NCBI RefSeq assembly: GCF_034057115.1
Contig: NZ_CP139195.1
Location: 930,001 to 994,000, forward strand
Length of the DNA: 64,000 nt
Direction: 5' to 3'
From: Pseudomonas sp. AN-1
GTDB lineage: Bacteria; Pseudomonadota; Gammaproteobacteria; Pseudomonadales; Pseudomonadaceae
Part shown: positions 61,468 through 64,000 of the stretch, one piece after another
How positions within the stretch are numbered: position 1 is the first letter of the stretch
Layout: each line of letters begins with the position of its first letter
The notes under the pieces: generated by a model
Told to the model about the DNA's origin: nothing
Database searches by the model: none
The model's input: only the letters and a program-made list of their open reading frames with translations
Made by a program: the position numbers and the translations under genes

Positions 61468-62829
61468 ATGAAAGCATCGATGACCCTGAAACCGCTGGTG
61501 TTCGCCATTGCCGCCGCAATGGCCATCTCGGCACAGGCCGGACAACGCCACCACCATCAGCAGCAGTCCTACCTGCTCGACCGCAATGCCGGTGACGCCA
61601 CCGCCGAGGTGAAGCGCGATCAGTACATCGGCCGTGGCACCCACGTGACCGACGAGGGCACCCAGAACAGCGTCGACATGACCGACACCCTGAGCGACAA
61701 CGAAGGTAACGTCGGCGCCAACATCGCCGCGGGCAGCATGAACCAGCAGGTCAACGACGTGGCCATCGCTACCGCCGACGAAGCCTTCGTGTTCGGCTCG
61801 GCACGCGCCGAGATCGACGTCGACCAGGAAAACCGCGACGGCATCGTCAAGTTCAGTGGCTCGAACGCCGTCACCACCAGCGGTTTCGGCAACAACGCCT
61901 CCGGCGCCGTCGGCATCAACGTGGCCTCCGGCAACCTCAACCAGCAGGCCAACGCTCTGGCCATCGCCACCGCCCGGGGCTGGTCTGCCACCGCCGAAGT
62001 CGAAGGCGATCAGAGCCTGAGCGGCGCCGCCGTGTACAACGAAGCCGCCGGGGTGACCTACACCACCTCGCTCTCGGTCACCAAGGACTCCAGCAAGTCC
62101 CACAGCGCGAGCGGCTCCGCGAGTTCGAGCTACGAGTGGGCCAAGGCCAACGAGGAAAGCAGCTCGTACTCCAAGAACGCCTCGGGCTCCTTCAGCGCCC
62201 ATCATGACTCGTCCTCTACCGCCGATCATGACTACAGCTCCAGCCTGAATGCTTCCATCGAGAAGGACCACTCGGGCAGCGCCTCGGCCTCCTGGACCAA
62301 GACCCTCGACATCGATGCCGACGCTCATGTGCTGCTGGATGTCGACCGCAACCGCGGACGCGGCCCGGACTTCCACGCCGATGCAGAGGTGGATGTAAGC
62401 GTCGACGCCAGTGGCTCCTGGGGCAAGGACTGGCAAGCCGAGTCGGCCGGCAGCGTAGTGGCCAGCCTCGACAAGACCTCGTCGTACTCCTCCTCCGAGA
62501 CCCACGACGTCAACAAGAACTTCGAGTCCGACTTCAGCGCCTCCGAGGAGTCCAGCCACTCGGCCAGCGCCAGCGGCAGCGCCAGCGGTCAGTTCGAGAA
62601 GGCCTACGAGGAGGCCAGCAACAGCAGCCTGGCAGCCACGGCGACCTTCACCAAGACTCGCGTGTTCATCGACCCGGTTACCAACACCATCAGCCTGGAT
62701 AACTCGCTGAACGGTGCCAGCGGCAACCTGGGCGTGAACGTGGCCGCCGGTTCCAACAACCAGCAGCTGAACACCATGACCATCGCCGCCGGCTGCAACG
62801 CCTGCAGCAACGGCAACGACGACCTCTAA
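61468..62829 (+). CDS. fapC: Functional amyloid major subunit FapC
   Basis: A 453-residue exported amyloid protein (signal peptide to about residue 24). Three repeats with N-x-G-N-(V/L)-G-(A/V)-N cores at residues 79-103, 142-168 and 415-442; linker 1 is short, linker 2 is about 245 residues and Ser/Asp/Ala-rich. The C-terminal C443-NA-C446 is the conserved CxxC of FapC. AAGGAG precedes ATG 61468. The long second linker resembles the expanded linkers known from some Pseudomonas and should raise mass without adding core. Confidence 0.96.
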   Translation: MKASMTLKPLVFAIAAAMAISAQAGQRHHHQQQSYLLDRNAGDATAEVKRDQYIGRGTHVTDEGTQNSVDMTDTLSDNEGNVGANIAAGSMNQQVNDVAIATADEAFVFGSARAEIDVDQENRDGIVKFSGSNAVTTSGFGNNASGAVGINVASGNLNQQANALAIATARGWSATAEVEGDQSLSGAAVYNEAAGVTYTTSLSVTKDSSKSHSASGSASSSYEWAKANEESSSYSKNASGSFSAHHDSSSTADHDYSSSLNASIEKDHSGSASASWTKTLDIDADAHVLLDVDRNRGRGPDFHADAEVDVSVDASGSWGKDWQAESAGSVVASLDKTSSYSSSETHDVNKNFESDFSASEESSHSASASGSASGQFEKAYEEASNSSLAATATFTKTRVFIDPVTNTISLDNSLNGASGNLGVNVAAGSNNQQLNTMTIAAGCNACSNGNDDL

Positions 62830-62843
62830 TCACCATGCACGAA

Positions 62844-62876
62844 GGGAGCCCTGCGCCCGCAGGGCTCCCCTTCTTT
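62844..62876 (+). terminator. Attenuator-like hairpin between fapC and fapD
   Basis: GGGAGCCCTGC (62844-62854) and GCAGGGCTCCC (62859-62869) form a perfect 11-bp stem with GCCC loop, followed by CTTCTTT, inside the operon. Partial termination here would leave fapABC mRNA in excess over fapDEF. Confidence 0.8.
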
Positions 62877-62892
62877 CATAGGGAGGTGTGCA

Positions 62893-63573
62893 ATGCGTCT
62901 GGTCATCCTGCCTGTTCTGTGCTGTCTGAGTGGCGCCCTCCAGGCCGCTCAAGTTCCGATGGCCGTCCTTCCGGGCGGCGCACTGGCTTTCAAGCAGGTC
63001 GAGAGCATGCGCGAACAGCGCTTCAGCAACCTGGTGGAACAGAAAACCGATTTCAGCTGCGGCGCTGCCGCCCTGGCCACCATCCTGCGCCAGGCCTACC
63101 GCTTCGATGTGGACGAAACCTTCGTGATCAACGGCATGCTCCTCGGCGCCGACCACGAGCTGGTGCGCAACCAGGGCTTCTCCATGCTGGACATGAAGCG
63201 CTACATCGAAAATCTCGGCATGCGCGCCCGCGGCTATCGAATCGAAGCCGATGGACTGGAACGACTCAAGATACCCGTCGTCGTCCTGCAGGAGATCCGC
63301 GGCTACAAGCATTTCGTCGTCCTGCAGCGCACCCAGGATGGATTCGTCTACATCGGCGATCCGGTGCTCGGCCACAAGCGCTACAGCCTCGAAGACTTCA
63401 CCAAGGGCTGGAACGGCATCGTATTCGCCGTGATCGGCCCCGAATACGACAGGGCCAACGCCCTGCTGAGCCCCCCGGAGCCCCTCACCGCCCGGAAGCA
63501 CCTCGATGGCTTCCAGCCGGTCAAGGACGCCGAGCTGATGGAGCACGGCTTCATCCAGAGCGACTTTTTCTGA
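62893..63573 (+). CDS. fapD: C39-like peptidase FapD
   Basis: A 226-residue exported protein (signal peptide to about residue 20) with the peptidase C39 triad: C56 in KTDFSCGAAALA, H140 in YKHFVVLQ, and D156 in YIGDPVLG. FapD is proposed to process or help export Fap subunits in the periplasm. AGGGAGG precedes the ATG. Confidence 0.94.
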   Translation: MRLVILPVLCCLSGALQAAQVPMAVLPGGALAFKQVESMREQRFSNLVEQKTDFSCGAAALATILRQAYRFDVDETFVINGMLLGADHELVRNQGFSMLDMKRYIENLGMRARGYRIEADGLERLKIPVVVLQEIRGYKHFVVLQRTQDGFVYIGDPVLGHKRYSLEDFTKGWNGIVFAVIGPEYDRANALLSPPEPLTARKHLDGFQPVKDAELMEHGFIQSDFF

Positions 63574-63637
63574 TAGCGACGTACTGCAACCCCCTGCCAG
63601 TGGCAAGGACATTGGCAGAACGCCTGCGGAGGTCACC

Positions 63638-64000
63638 ATGAAGCTTCATGTCCTACTGGCTGCCAGCTGCATTGCCGCCAGCATCTCGGCTCACGCCAGC
63701 AATCCGTTCGAAGCGGTCGAACTGAGCGACCAGGAACTCTCCCAACTGCGCGGCCGTTTCGTGATGCCAGGACGCATCGTTCACTTCGGCGTGACCATGT
63801 CCAGCCAGTGGCAGAACGCCAGTGGCCAGGTACTGGGCGGCAGCGTCAGCATGCAGGTCAACGAGAACATGTTTGAGCCGCAGTTCACCGTCTCGCTCCT
63901 GACCAACGATAACGGACAGGGCGCACCGACCGCCGGCAACGGCCAGGTCACCGGCGGCGCCGGACTCTCCGAAGTGCAGGGCGTCAGCCAGAGCGTACGG
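63638..64000 (+). CDS. fapE: Functional amyloid operon protein FapE, 3' end beyond window
   Basis: The first 121 codons of FapE: signal peptide MKLHVLLAASCIAASISAHA, then VELSDQELSQLRGRFVMPG, the segment typical of FapE. FapE is found in small amounts with the fibres. CGGAGG lies 7 bp before ATG 63638. Identification rests on operon position and N-terminus. Confidence 0.9.
   Translation, partial: MKLHVLLAASCIAASISAHASNPFEAVELSDQELSQLRGRFVMPGRIVHFGVTMSSQWQNASGQVLGGSVSMQVNENMFEPQFTVSLLTNDNGQGAPTAGNGQVTGGAGLSEVQGVSQSVR

Overview
The window is high-GC chromosomal DNA of a Pseudomonas (sensu lato). This is inferred from HppD, HmgR/HmgA/FahA, PhhR/PhhC, the xdhABC-guaD cluster, a Gly-Cys-Leu type tRNA neighbourhood and a fap functional-amyloid operon, all of which read like Pseudomonas proteins. 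I cannot name the species. The sequence starts inside hppD and ends inside fapE.

1-31.8 kb is core chromosome dominated by aromatic amino-acid and purine catabolism. PhhC (with PhhR) converts tyrosine to 4-hydroxyphenylpyruvate, HppD makes homogentisate, HmgA opens the ring and FahA makes fumarate and acetoacetate. HmgR probably represses the hmg genes through two similar operator-like sites. AroP and an NSS-family symporter bring in substrates. A fused indolepyruvate ferredoxin oxidoreductase with a divergent Lrp regulator handles aryl-pyruvates. Two partners expected in many Pseudomonas are absent here: phhA/phhB beside phhC, and maiA after fahA. Envelope lipoproteins, two GNAT enzymes, a paiB remnant next to a MocR regulator, a cysteine hydrolase and a SixA-like phosphatase fill the gaps. 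xdhA-xdhB-xdhC, an extremely acidic small protein and guaD form the purine cluster.

31.8-52.2 kb: an FRG-domain gene precedes a 19.4-kb integrated element inserted in tRNA-Leu(UAA). The element is bounded by a 24/25-bp duplication of the tRNA 3' end and by two pairs of tandem 12-bp arm-type repeats. All its genes face the same way: P4-type integrase, coiled-coil protein, AlpA-like and KilA-N proteins, a chain of tiny overlapping genes, a CHC2 primase/RepA-like ATPase, several unknown proteins, a gpD-like decoration protein, a portal, a tail chaperone with a -1 frameshift site and a tape measure. No capsid, protease, large terminase, major tail protein, lysis gene or CI-type repressor was seen. 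Its left end is a noncoding, hairpin-rich stretch. It is either a heavily deleted prophage or a phage satellite.

52.2-56.1 kb is a scarred region: a 3' fragment of tRNA-Cys, a duplicated hydrolase tail, a hydrolase with a small membrane protein, an ISL3-family insertion sequence and the C-terminal piece of a second integrase. This suggests an older island in tRNA-Cys.

56.1-64 kb is core again: ybiT-like ABC-F ATPase, uppP, two small conserved proteins, then fapABCDE with a sigma-54-type promoter and a terminator-like hairpin between fapC and fapD.
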